From Ruegeria denitrificans (lineage in GTDB: Bacteria; Pseudomonadota; Alphaproteobacteria; Rhodobacterales; Rhodobacteraceae): 64,000 nt of DNA. The position numbers and the translations under genes are program-made. Location: contig NZ_CYUD01000014.1 of assembly GCF_001458295.1 (NCBI RefSeq), positions 1 to 64,000 on the forward strand, read 5' to 3'. Of the stretch, positions 28,591-37,386 are shown in pieces; the stretch's first letter is position 1; each line of letters opens with the position of its first letter. The notes under the pieces are model-generated. The model was not told the DNA's origin and searched no databases. It saw nothing but the letters and a program-made list of their open reading frames with translations.

Positions 28591-28697
28591 TTTGTGGAAC
28601 GTCACTGATATTTGACTCAATCGACGGCCAAAACCTCAATAAATCTGTAAATCGCGTCATTCAATTCTGACCCAAACGTCAAGCATTTCTGACCCAA
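28591..28697. repeat. 107-bp repeat, copy 1 (insertion-sequence end remnant)
   Basis: Matches 49613-49719 over 107 bp with five differences. Two internal copies of ttctgacccaa sit at its right end, an arrangement like the multiple terminal repeats of IS21-type elements. It abuts the thioredoxin-like stump, so it is probably the leftover end of an insertion that broke that gene. Confidence 0.75.
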
Positions 28698-28701
28698 CAC
28701 A

Positions 28702-28896
28702 ATGTCTCGCTTTGGCATGCGCGGCACACCAAGCCTTGTCCTTTTAGATCAGGCAGGGCAGATCGTTGCGCATCACCTTGGTCAGGTTTCGGAACTTCAA
28801 TTGGGGTCCGAGATTGGCAGTCTTCTGACACAGGAGGTCGTGTCGACCAAAGGCGGCACCGTCACTTTAAGTCAATCGCCGGATAGCAGTCATTGA
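28702..28896 (+). pseudogene. thioredoxin-fold protein C-terminal stump
   Basis: About 64 codons resembling the end of a TlpA/thioredoxin-like protein (RGTPSLVLLDQAGQIVAHHLG: the cis-proline TP strand and beta hairpin). The CxxC-bearing N-terminal half is gone and is replaced by the insertion-sequence end at 28591-28697. Not functional. Confidence 0.6.
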
Positions 28897-29167
28897 TCCT
28901 GTACGTGGAGAACTTCTGTTTCGAGCCCAACCCGTGAATTTGATTTTCTCGCTGCGAGCGCTCGCAGCACGGATTTTGCCGCGAAGGCATCATCTTTAGC
29001 GCGGCAATGCTGTGTTAACAGCCGCCATTCGTGTCGGGCGCAGCAAGATTTCGTCAGGCAAGGAACGAGTCGCGGGACAAAGGGTAAATTCGCCGCGTTT
29101 GCGCCAAGGTCTGCAATATCGAGTAACCGGCCGCATAATCGACGTGCGGCACTCACCAGAAACCGTT

Positions 29168-29575
29168 TCAGCGGATCACGTGGACAGAACAATTGGCGTG
29201 GTGAACGACCCGGTTTGCAGTTGACCCAATAAAAATGTTCTCGATCCCCGGCTTGTGTGAGGCCAGCACTATGCAATCGATGTCATTTTCATTTGCGAAG
29301 TCAACGATCGCGCGGCCAGCGCTCCCCGAGACAAGGCGCGGTTTCGCACCCGATAGCTCCGCAGCATTCAGATGTAAGCTTTCCTGAAGTTCTTTTCGCG
29401 TATTTGCCAGAACTTCCTCGGGTATCTGAGATGCCACATATGCAGGGATCGGTTCCTGCACATGAAGCACTGTGAATTCCGCATCGGCATTTGCCAGCAA
29501 ACGAGCAGCTTCAAATGAGGCCTGTGTATCGTGATCTTTGTCCAGTGCGACTGCTACCAGAATGTTTTTATACAT
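29168..29575 (-). CDS. universal stress protein UspA family
   Basis: A 135-residue single-domain Usp. MYKNILVAV forms the first strand and SHKPGIENIFIGSTANRVV is the C-terminal nucleotide-binding-type loop. Such proteins support survival under starvation or low oxygen; the exact partner is unknown. ATG at 29575 is 60 bases downstream of the phasin gene on the same strand, so the two are probably co-transcribed from the FNR-box promoter at 30144. Confidence 0.9.
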   Translation of the reverse strand: MYKNILVAVALDKDHDTQASFEAARLLANADAEFTVLHVQEPIPAYVASQIPEEVLANTRKELQESLHLNAAELSGAKPRLVSGSAGRAIVDFANENDIDCIVLASHKPGIENIFIGSTANRVVHHANCSVHVIR

Positions 29576-29635
29576 ATGAGCTACCTTCCATTGCTCCAGC
29601 TGCGATCGTTTCGACCTCTGCGGTGATACGGCTCT

Positions 29636-30085
29636 CTATACCGGATCGGATTTCGGAGATTTACCCGCCTTCTTAGCTGTGCTTGCAACTTCGTCTATTG
29701 TCTTTTCCACAGCTTCGGCTTCGGTTTCCGCTGCATATGCTGCACATCGGGCAACTGTTTCGAACCATTCCTGAGCGTCAGCCACAAGGCGTTCGGCTGA
29801 ATGCTTCTGCCACTCAGCTATGGATTGCAGTGCTTTTGCTGGATCAGTCGGGTCTGCAGCAGATGCTGAGCGCGCAGCTTCAAGCGCGGTTCGAACAGCC
29901 TCGTGACGCCTCTCAAACCAATGCTGAGCAAAGGCCTCTGCCTCTTTCAGTGACTTCTCCTGCGTGTCCCAAAATTGCTCAAGCTGAGCGCCCAGAAACG
30001 GATTGGCTGTAGTAGTCGGCTGCACCTGCTTGAAAATATCTACAAGTGCGTTGGAGTAACTTGATTTTGGCTTCTCTTCAGGCAT
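29636..30085 (-). CDS. phasin-like protein
   Basis: A 149-residue, alanine-rich, mostly helical protein of the phasin type (amphipathic helices throughout, FAQHWFERRHEAVRTALEAARS; C-terminal lysine-rich tail). Phasins coat polyhydroxyalkanoate granules, and some act as stress chaperones. A good ribosome site (GAGGAGGAA) precedes the ATG, and an FNR-type box centres 65 bp upstream. It leads the operon with the UspA gene. Confidence 0.8.
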   Translation of the reverse strand: MPEEKPKSSYSNALVDIFKQVQPTTTANPFLGAQLEQFWDTQEKSLKEAEAFAQHWFERRHEAVRTALEAARSASAADPTDPAKALQSIAEWQKHSAERLVADAQEWFETVARCAAYAAETEAEAVEKTIDEVASTAKKAGKSPKSDPV

Positions 30086-30143
30086 CGGAGATTCCTCCTC
30101 ATCTCTAAATGCTGAATATTAACTGAGATCGTGGAAACTTGCC

Positions 30144-30157
30144 TTAATGTAAATCAA
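30144..30157. promoter_or_regulatory. FNR-type box before phasin-uspA
   Basis: TTAATGTAAATCAA matches TTGAT-N4-ATCAA at 9 of 10 conserved positions, centred 65.5 bp upstream of the phasin ATG, a position fitting a class II (-41.5) activator site with a short leader. Confidence 0.6.
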
Positions 30158-30216
30158 CCACCGCCGGCAAACGTGGTAGTGGTGTCCTGCAATCCAAGGG
30201 TGGGCTTTCTGCCAAC

Positions 30217-30624
30217 CTATTCAGTCTGTATAGCCTCAAGATACGCAATCACATTCGCCAACGGCACACCTGCGAACATCGGTTGGCCGTCAGGCATCGT
30301 CAGCGCAACTTTTTGATCCGAATCCAAAGCTGGTCCAAAAATGGGCATTTCTCCACCATGCGCGAGCAATGGTGCGCGACCATCAATTTGACGCGCCACC
30401 GCCTCAATCGGAAAAACACCGTCGTTTTGGGCCGCGAGCCTCGTCAGATCAGGTGTCCTTATCGCCAGCATCTCCGCCATTGGACCATCTCCTGTGGCCT
30501 CAAAACCATGGCATTGCCAACAATAAGTTCTGTAGAGATCGTGCCCATTTTGAAGGTCAATATCCTGCGCCAGTGCAGCACTTGCAGCAAATATTGACAA
30601 AAGAAGTCCGCGACAAACTAGCAT
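30217..30624 (-). CDS. periplasmic c-type cytochrome
   Basis: A 135-residue monohaem cytochrome c. A signal peptide ends in ASAALAQ, CWQCH binds the haem near residue 35 and a methionine in GGEMPIFG is the likely second axial ligand. It is small and soluble, so it probably shuttles electrons in a respiratory chain. The ATG at 30624 follows GGAGGAGG. It is divergent from the permease gene with an FNR-type box between, suggesting induction at low oxygen. Confidence 0.88.
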   Translation of the reverse strand: MLVCRGLLLSIFAASAALAQDIDLQNGHDLYRTYCWQCHGFEATGDGPMAEMLAIRTPDLTRLAAQNDGVFPIEAVARQIDGRAPLLAHGGEMPIFGPALDSDQKVALTMPDGQPMFAGVPLANVIAYLEAIQTE

Positions 30625-30790
30625 CTGTTCCTCCTCCGAGATCAGCATTTCGAGTTGAAAATACGCGATATCGAATGAATGCTTCATTGATCTCGCTCAT
30701 ATTCAACCTTTGAGTACCAGCTGGGAAAAACCATCACGAAACGACGGTCGCAGCATTCGGATCCGCCTCTCTGATCAGTCTTAGCGCCTG

Positions 30791-30804
30791 ATGATATAGA
30801 TCAA
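30791..30804. promoter_or_regulatory. FNR-type box between cytochrome c and permease genes
   Basis: ATGATATAGATCAA, 9 of 10 conserved positions, in the 326-bp divergent region. It lies 174 bp from the cytochrome start and 153 bp from the permease start, so it could serve either gene. Confidence 0.5.
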
Positions 30805-30950
30805 CGCCAAATAAAGAATTACATATCAAAGTATGAATGTTTCAGAAGAAGCTCGGCATGAGCGGTGATGAGCCCTTGGTTTATAATCGGGGTGCTTGTT
30901 TGCGGCACAGCTTCGATAACCCGGCAATTGCCCATCAAGGAGTGAGGTGA

Positions 30951-32171
30951 ATGCATACAGTTGATCCACCGTCCCCTAAACTCCGACGTTCTCTCACCAC
31001 TCCGTTGCTTACCTTATATGGGCTCGGTGTAACCGTCGGTGCGGGAATTTATGTGCTCGTCGGCGCAACCGCCGAGGCCGCGGGCCCTTATGCTGCAGTT
31101 TCGTTTCTTGTTGCAGCGCTCGTCGTTTCGCTGACGGCTTTGTCGTACGCCGAACTCGCGACACGCTATCCCGTAAGCGCGGGTGAAGCGGCATACGTTG
31201 AAGCGGGATTTCAAAGGGGCTGGATGGCGGTTCTAATCGGTCTTGCCGTTGCTGCGTCTGGGATTATTTCAGCCTCCGCTGTTGCGATTGGGGCGGCCTC
31301 ATACCTTCACACCCTGACGGGGCTTGGCACCGCATTGCTTACGATCGGCGTTGTGTCGGTCATGGGGCTGATTGCAATCTGGGGCATTACACAATCGGTA
31401 TTTGTGGCAGCCGTGATCACGGTCATCGAGATCGCGGGGCTTCTTTTTGTGATTGGCTGGGGCATGTCTGTGCAGGAACCGCAAGGCCATGAAATTAGTG
31501 CGATGATTCCGGGACTCGAGCTCAGTACCTGGCGCGGTATTATGGCGGCATCTCTGCTGGCATTTTTTGCCTTTGTCGGCTTTGAAGACATGGCAAACGT
31601 CGCGGAAGAGGTAAAAGACCCAACCCACACAATTCCAAAGGCTATCCTTTTGACGCTCGTTCTGGCGACGGGTTTGTATCTAGCGACCTCGATCACGGTC
31701 CTGCTCGTTGTTCCTATCGATACCTTGTCGACCTCGGCCGCCCCACTCACGCTGGTTTTCTTCGACGCACCCGAAGTAATCAAACAAGGGTTCGCCGCAG
31801 TCGCAGTCGTTGCAACAGTCAATGGCGTCTTGATCCAGATGATTATGGCGTCGCGGGTGATCTATGGTCTTGCCGACCGGGATCATCTTCCGAAAATACT
31901 GGCGACTGTCCCGCAGGTTACCCAAACACCGGTCGTCGCAACCCTGTTGGTAGTTGCGATAATTCTTCTGCTGACGCAAACTTTGCCAATCGGCATACTA
32001 GCGGAACGCACATCCCAGATCGTTTTGGGAGTGTTTGTTCTGGTCAACATCTCGCTGATATTGCTGAAGTCCCGGCCGGGGTCAACTCGGGAACATTTCC
32101 GCGTACCTCTTGTTGTACCAATCCTTGGGGTGCTGACCAGCGCTCTGCTTTTTGGTGCCGGATTTCTCTGA
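30951..32171 (+). CDS. APC-family amino-acid permease
   Basis: A 406-residue integral membrane transporter of the amino acid-polyamine-organocation superfamily. TM1 carries the unwound GVTVGAGIYVLVGA motif (about 28-41), EAAYVE follows TM2, and GFEDMANVAEE marks the end of TM6. It is somewhat shorter than the usual 430-470 residues, ending soon after the eleventh helix. AGGAGTGAGGTGA precedes the ATG. The substrate is unknown. It is 48 bp upstream of a BT1-type transporter on the same strand, probably an operon. Confidence 0.9.
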   Translation: MHTVDPPSPKLRRSLTTPLLTLYGLGVTVGAGIYVLVGATAEAAGPYAAVSFLVAALVVSLTALSYAELATRYPVSAGEAAYVEAGFQRGWMAVLIGLAVAASGIISASAVAIGAASYLHTLTGLGTALLTIGVVSVMGLIAIWGITQSVFVAAVITVIEIAGLLFVIGWGMSVQEPQGHEISAMIPGLELSTWRGIMAASLLAFFAFVGFEDMANVAEEVKDPTHTIPKAILLTLVLATGLYLATSITVLLVVPIDTLSTSAAPLTLVFFDAPEVIKQGFAAVAVVATVNGVLIQMIMASRVIYGLADRDHLPKILATVPQVTQTPVVATLLVVAIILLLTQTLPIGILAERTSQIVLGVFVLVNISLILLKSRPGSTREHFRVPLVVPILGVLTSALLFGAGFL

Positions 32172-32219
32172 GAGGAAAACCGACAGCACAGGGTCACCAG
32201 AACGGGGTCCGACTGACGC

Positions 32220-33836
32220 ATGAACACTGACCGATCAACATTTGGAAGGCGGATTTCAGGCTGGTGGCACCGGACTTTCGTCGATCTGATCGCGCAATTG
32301 CAATGGTCTTACCTGCCACCATTGATGGTTTACTTTGCGGCCGGGGTTTCGGGGCTAACATCCGTCGTCGGTGCGTTTTTTCTTAAGGACTATCTGAATC
32401 TATCCGCCGCTTTTGTTGCGGGATTGGCATTCTGGGCCGGGTTGCCATGGATTCTAAAAATGCCGCTGGGTCATCTGGTTGACCTGTTCTGGCGCTGGAA
32501 ATCCCTGCTGATTGTTGTTGGCGCATCCTTTATCACGGCGTCATTGCTCATCATGTACAGGCTTGTGGCTGCGCCTGACCAAATGGCCGGCATTATGCCA
32601 CTTGAGGATTGGTACGTCGTTGCCTTGATGTTGGCTCCTTCAGGTTATGCCATTCAGGATGTCGTTGCTGATGCCATGACAGTCGAAGCAGTGCCGCAAT
32701 CGGACCGAGACGGACGCGCGTTTATTCAGGACGAAGTTCGTGCCCGACACACCACCATGCAGACCCTCGGCAGGATTGCGATCATATCCGGGTTTGCAGG
32801 GGTCGCCGCGGTTAACATCTGGATTTTTTCGGGGGCGGAAAATCTGGAGAAAGCCGATCGTTTGGTTCTCTACGGTCGGGTCTATCTCATTGCCCTGGCT
32901 ATCCCACTGTTGTCTGTCAGTGGAGTGGTTCTTCACGCTCTGATACAGCGTCGCCTCGTTCGTCGAGGACACCTTCTGCACAGACCAGATCAAACCACCG
33001 AAGTCAGGTGGCCGATACTGCTGGGCGGACTTGCGTTTGTTGTTCTCAGCATAGTGTTGGGAACCGCAAATTTTGCCTTCGCGCAAGAGACCGTTTTTGC
33101 GGTGTCGCTCACGGTCATTCTCTACCTCATGTCGCGTTTGCTGAGAGAGCTGGAGTCGAAACAGGCCAAAGTTCTGATCGGGACAGCAACTATCATTTTC
33201 GTTTTTCGAGCAGTTCCCTTGCCAGGACCGGGCCTGACCTGGTTCGAGATCGACGAGCTTGGGTTTGACGAACAGTTCCTGGCCATTCTAGCGCTTCTGA
33301 CCTCACTACTTGCTTTGCTTGGCCTGATTATCCTCAGGCCGTTTATGGCAAGTCGTTCGATTGCGCAGGTTGTAGTGTTACTCACGATTGCCGCCGGAGT
33401 GCTGTCCCTGCCAAACCTTGCCTTGTACTACGGGGTGCATGAATGGACGGCCGCGCGCACAGGTGGGGTCGTGGATGCAAGGTTTATCGCCATTCTTGAC
33501 ACAGCCGTTGAGTCACCGCTGGGTCAGATCGCGATGGTCCCAATGTTGGCTTGGATCGCGCGCAACGCCCCAACACATCTGAAGGCTACCTTTTTTGCGG
33601 TCATGGCGTCTTTCACCAACATGGCATTGTCAGCAAGCAGTCTCGGTACAAAATACCTGAATCAGATCTTTACCGTTACCCGCGCGGTTACCGATCCCAG
33701 AACGGGTACTGTTGCCTCCGTCGCTGACTATAGCCACTTGGGGAACTTGCTGATTACCGTGGGCTTGATCTCTGTCATCATCCCACTGGCTGTGGTTTTT
33801 CTGGTGCAAAACTCACCTTATCAGACGCGCGATTGA
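32220..33836 (+). CDS. BT1/folate-biopterin-type MFS transporter
   Basis: A 538-residue, about twelve-helix major-facilitator protein resembling the BT1 family (LPWILKMPLGHLVDLFWRWK after TM2; AIQDVVADAMTVEAVP mid-protein). Characterised relatives move folates or pterins, but bacterial members are largely uncharacterised. It follows the amino-acid permease closely and is convergent with the protease gene 9 bp away. The substrate is undetermined. Confidence 0.82.
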   Translation: MNTDRSTFGRRISGWWHRTFVDLIAQLQWSYLPPLMVYFAAGVSGLTSVVGAFFLKDYLNLSAAFVAGLAFWAGLPWILKMPLGHLVDLFWRWKSLLIVVGASFITASLLIMYRLVAAPDQMAGIMPLEDWYVVALMLAPSGYAIQDVVADAMTVEAVPQSDRDGRAFIQDEVRARHTTMQTLGRIAIISGFAGVAAVNIWIFSGAENLEKADRLVLYGRVYLIALAIPLLSVSGVVLHALIQRRLVRRGHLLHRPDQTTEVRWPILLGGLAFVVLSIVLGTANFAFAQETVFAVSLTVILYLMSRLLRELESKQAKVLIGTATIIFVFRAVPLPGPGLTWFEIDELGFDEQFLAILALLTSLLALLGLIILRPFMASRSIAQVVVLLTIAAGVLSLPNLALYYGVHEWTAARTGGVVDARFIAILDTAVESPLGQIAMVPMLAWIARNAPTHLKATFFAVMASFTNMALSASSLGTKYLNQIFTVTRAVTDPRTGTVASVADYSHLGNLLITVGLISVIIPLAVVFLVQNSPYQTRD

Positions 33837-33845
33837 ATATGCGGA

Positions 33846-35420
33846 TCAATCGCTTTCATCGAGAAGTATCTTGAGGTGTGACACCGGAACGCCAATATTC
33901 GAGCCGCCAAATTCGGGTAAGATCGCGGCATTGATAGCAACCACCTCGCCGTTTCGGTTAAGGGCAGGTCCGCCGCTTCCGCCGGTTGTGGTTTCAGCAT
34001 CATAAACGACTGCACCGGGGCTGGTCTGGGCGACGATCCCCCGGCTGGCCAGAGGCCTGACTTTGTTCTGCTCTGAAAGGTGTTTAGCAATAGTCCAGAA
34101 ATCGACGGCGCCGTCTCTCTCAAGCGTTTTCAGAAAATCCGGCCCAGCCTGCACAATCAAGGCCTTAAGGCCAGTCGGAAATCCAAGCAAGAAAACTTCT
34201 TCACCTGCCCGCGTCGGTTGAGGTGCCAGTGAGAGTCCAAGCCCTTGAACACGGTTCGCATCAACGGACAGAAGCGCCAGATCGGCCGTTTTGCTTGCCC
34301 TAAGCAATACCGCTTCCATTGGCTTGGATTGTTCTGGAAGATAAGCCAGCAGGCTAAGTATCTCGGCTTCAAGCCCTGCTGCCTTCAGGGCCTGCGCCCG
34401 ATCCCCGGTCGTCCAGGGCAAGGCGACATGACGGTTGGTCACCAAAAGAGAGGTGTCCTGCAATAGAAACCCGGTTCCGGTGAACTGAAATTCTGCCGGC
34501 GCGCCTTCCGCATCTGGCTCAATCCATGGTTTTCCGAATGGAGTTTTTAGTTTCTCCCCGTCCGGGCCAAGCACATGCCGCAGCAATTTGCCGCTTTCGG
34601 TCTGTCGCAATCCGTAAGCACCCTGGATAAAGGCAATAGATCGCGTCGAGGCTGTGATAACTCGCCTTGACGCACCAACGCGTTCTTCCAAAGTGCCAAG
34701 GCGCTGCTCGGTGGAAATCACCTGGTTGTCAAACGCTTCTCTGAGCGCGACCAGATCATCCGCCGTCAGTGCATCTTCTCGCGTCTGCGTAAGCATGACA
34801 GCAACCGCCTCGATCTTGAGAGACTCCTGTTTAAGGCTGTCCGCCAGCTTCCGATCGTTCTGAAAAAGCAAATAGCCAAAGGCAAAGATCAGAAGAAGCA
34901 CACCGATAACGGTAACCCTGAACAAAACCGTGGTTTGTGATGTCAGCCGACGCCCGCCTTCGCGCAGCGCACCGGACATTTTTCTGGCGAAGGGTCGTCG
35001 GCTGGAGCGCGCATACACATAAGCGTCACTTATTATGTCTTCGACCGTGTGATGTGCCGGGAATGAGTGGTCACACACCCTGTAGCGCGACATGGGCCCC
35101 TCTGCACCGAACTCAATCATGTCGCCATGCCCAAGAACTGCCGAAGCAGTTTTTTGACCATTGACCCAGATATCCCGGCCAGGCAAAGCGTTTAGCGCGT
35201 AACCGCCTTGCGACCACTGAATCGTTGCCACGTCTTCGTCATGCGGGGGCAAATCCTCTTTTCGCCTGAACTTCAGGATACGATCAGGACCCACCGAAGC
35301 AGCCAAAGCGTTGCCGACAAGCCAGGTAACGGTTCCGCGGGACGGCCCCGTCAAGCTCTCCAGAAATGCACGGACATCGCCCGTTTCAGTTTCCACATCG
35401 CTTTTGTCCGGCGTCCGCAT
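33846..35420 (-). CDS. membrane-anchored trypsin-like serine protease with FHA-like domain
   Basis: A 524-residue protein: an FHA-like beta region (about 40-115, DIWVNGQK ... LGHGDMIEFG), one transmembrane helix (about 165-187), a coiled-coil stretch (about 190-255) and a chymotrypsin-fold protease. The triad is visible as His in VTNRHVA, Asp in ADLALLSVD and Ser482 in GGSGG. The FHA part faces the cytosol and the protease the periplasm if orientation is standard. It may couple cytosolic phospho-signals to envelope proteolysis (inference). It sits within the low-oxygen/stress cluster, but I see no FNR box of its own. Confidence 0.85.
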   Translation of the reverse strand: MRTPDKSDVETETGDVRAFLESLTGPSRGTVTWLVGNALAASVGPDRILKFRRKEDLPPHDEDVATIQWSQGGYALNALPGRDIWVNGQKTASAVLGHGDMIEFGAEGPMSRYRVCDHSFPAHHTVEDIISDAYVYARSSRRPFARKMSGALREGGRRLTSQTTVLFRVTVIGVLLLIFAFGYLLFQNDRKLADSLKQESLKIEAVAVMLTQTREDALTADDLVALREAFDNQVISTEQRLGTLEERVGASRRVITASTRSIAFIQGAYGLRQTESGKLLRHVLGPDGEKLKTPFGKPWIEPDAEGAPAEFQFTGTGFLLQDTSLLVTNRHVALPWTTGDRAQALKAAGLEAEILSLLAYLPEQSKPMEAVLLRASKTADLALLSVDANRVQGLGLSLAPQPTRAGEEVFLLGFPTGLKALIVQAGPDFLKTLERDGAVDFWTIAKHLSEQNKVRPLASRGIVAQTSPGAVVYDAETTTGGSGGPALNRNGEVVAINAAILPEFGGSNIGVPVSHLKILLDESD

Positions 35421-35517
35421 TGTCCATCTCAGTACTCTAGCCCTATTGGCACATTATCATGCGCAGCAGTGAAACCGCTATGGTGGGCAATAGTGTGCTC
35501 GTTTTAAGAACACCAAG

Positions 35518-35540
35518 GGTCCGCGCATGCTGCCCGGACC
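35518..35540. terminator. weak stem-loop downstream of hsp20
   Basis: Arms ggtccg and cggacc around an 11-base loop lie 31 bp past the hsp20 stop. There is no clear T-run, so termination is uncertain. Confidence 0.3.
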
Positions 35541-35570
35541 ATGAAGGTTGCGTGTGCGCCTCCATTGCGC

Positions 35571-36071
35571 CTATTTCGATGAGACCTTGATCTTCCGGCT
35601 GGGATCCTGAGGTTCGGTTTTCGGCATCGTGACGTGCAGGACACCTTTGTCGAACGCAGCGGAAATCTCCTCGATATCGACTGCATCAGGCAGCGTCATT
35701 GTCCGAGTGAAACTGCCATAGCTTCTCTCGCTAACGCGCAGATCGCCTGTGTCATCATGCGTAACATTCTTCTGGCCCCGCAGCGTCAATCTACGGTCTT
35801 TGATTTCGACTTCGACGTCGTCTTCTTCGAGACCCGGCAATTCAGCCGTGAGAACGATCGCTGTATCCGTTTCGTGGATGTCAATCGCCGGCGAAATCGC
35901 ACCCGTCATGTCCAACGACGGGAAGCCCGTGCGTTGCGCGGCTGTTTCCAGCGGCAGGAATGGCACTGCGCCCCCGAAAAAGCGCGACATCATGGATTCC
36001 ATTTCGCGTCGAAAATTATCAGAGAGCGGATGTGTTCCAGCAAACAGTTGTGGTTTTTTGTCTTCAAGCAT
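35571..36071 (-). CDS. small heat-shock protein Hsp20 family
   Basis: A 166-residue alpha-crystallin-domain chaperone. The domain runs about 58-160, with ELPGLEEDDVEVEI, LRGQK and the C-terminal GVLHVTMPK strand; the terminal IKV acts as the I-x-V oligomerisation motif. It holds unfolding proteins without ATP. GAAGGAGGAGG precedes the ATG. An imperfect FNR-like box lies 76 bp upstream at 36141, fitting the surrounding cluster. Confidence 0.92.
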   Translation of the reverse strand: MLEDKKPQLFAGTHPLSDNFRREMESMMSRFFGGAVPFLPLETAAQRTGFPSLDMTGAISPAIDIHETDTAIVLTAELPGLEEDDVEVEIKDRRLTLRGQKNVTHDDTGDLRVSERSYGSFTRTMTLPDAVDIEEISAAFDKGVLHVTMPKTEPQDPSRKIKVSSK

Positions 36072-36140
36072 TTTCTGATCCTCCTCCTTCGGTGCGATTG
36101 GGGGGAGGCTGCATTATGGCAAAAAACTCGTCTAATTACC

Positions 36141-36154
36141 TTGATCTTGCGCAA
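36141..36154. promoter_or_regulatory. possible weak FNR-type box before hsp20
   Basis: TTGATCTTGCGCAA matches 8 of 10 conserved positions with one perfect half-site. Its distance to the hsp20 ATG (76 bp) is similar to the stronger sites nearby. Confidence 0.35.
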
Positions 36155-36267
36155 GCAAGCGTCCTCGGTAACGCGCCAAAAGGACATCCCGGCCGTATCG
36201 GCATTCCGAATGAAACAAGGCGCATTACCGGTCATACGTCCAGGCCAAGGGGTAAACTGATCTGACT

Positions 36268-37386
36268 CTATTGCGCCAACGAGCGTCTGAAAAGCATCAG
36301 GCTGGACGCCAGAAGGATTGCGCCGAGTAACGCCATCCATAAGAACTCTGGCCAGACCGTCTCAAACCTCGCCCCCTTGAAGATGATGGATTGGCTGGCG
36401 GACATGTAATGGCGGGACGGAAGGATCGATGTTCCGACCTGAAGCCAGTCGGGCTGCCCCTCGATCGGTGTCTCACCTCCCGACAGCATCAGCATCGGAA
36501 GGACTGTCAGCATTACCAAAAGTGCGAATTGCGCCGTTGAGCGTGCAATCGTTGCAAGAAATACCCCAAGTGCGGTTGCTGTGAAAAGAAACAGCGCGGT
36601 GCCAAAAAGAAACAACACCTTCGACCCCGCGATGTTGATCCCCAGGAAACCTTGCATAACAAAGGTCAGCGATAAGGCGGCGGCGACAAGAACCACCGCT
36701 GCGTTTGCCCAAATCTTGGCCATCGCAATGTCAAACGGGGTAAGCGGCATCGCAAGCAGATGTTCGATTGTGCCATGTTCACGCTCGCGGATCATCGCGG
36801 CACCGGTGAGGATCGTGGTCAGCCACATGATCTGGCCGATGAGCGCCACGATGCCGGCAAAACGAACAGTATCACGGTTGGGATTGAACGCACTGCGCAT
36901 GATGATATCGACGGGCAATGACTCAGCCAGGTCCGCACCAATGGCAAAGCGACGGATCTCGGCGCTGAGGATATTGACGATATAGTTTGCGCCAATCCCG
37001 GCCTGTTCCATCGCCGTCGCATCAATCAGAACCTGAATTTCCGGCGTGCGCCCGGCGCGAACATCTTTCTCGAACCCTGGTGGCACCGCGACCACAAACA
37101 GGAAATGCCCGGCATCCATCTTTTCGGCTCCGGTACCCGGTGCGATCTGGACAACGGGTTGAAACTCCGGAGGGAAGAACGCCGTGGCAAGAGACCGTGA
37201 AAGGGGCGAGCCATCCTCATCGGCAAATGCAATGGAGGCATTGTTGACCGAGTTCGAAACTCCCGTCGCCTCCATCACGGGTGCCAGCGTGAATGACCAG
37301 ACCAGCAGCGCCATCATCACCCAATCACGCCGAAGGCTCATCATTTCTTTCAAGCCAAGCCAGAAGATGCAGGACAACCGTTGCAT
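36268..37386 (-). CDS. yhhJ: ABC-2-type permease of the RbbA system
   Basis: A 372-residue ABC-2 membrane subunit: one N-terminal helix, a large extracytoplasmic loop (about 45-170) and five C-terminal helices with the REREHGTIEHLLAMPLTPFDI motif of this family. It corresponds to YhhJ of the E. coli yhiI-rbbA-yhhJ operon. Its ATG directly follows the rbbA stop (TAAATG), with AGGAGAAA as ribosome site. It probably forms the export channel with the permease half of RbbA. Confidence 0.88.
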   Translation of the reverse strand: MQRLSCIFWLGLKEMMSLRRDWVMMALLVWSFTLAPVMEATGVSNSVNNASIAFADEDGSPLSRSLATAFFPPEFQPVVQIAPGTGAEKMDAGHFLFVVAVPPGFEKDVRAGRTPEIQVLIDATAMEQAGIGANYIVNILSAEIRRFAIGADLAESLPVDIIMRSAFNPNRDTVRFAGIVALIGQIMWLTTILTGAAMIREREHGTIEHLLAMPLTPFDIAMAKIWANAAVVLVAAALSLTFVMQGFLGINIAGSKVLFLFGTALFLFTATALGVFLATIARSTAQFALLVMLTVLPMLMLSGGETPIEGQPDWLQVGTSILPSRHYMSASQSIIFKGARFETVWPEFLWMALLGAILLASSLMLFRRSLAQ

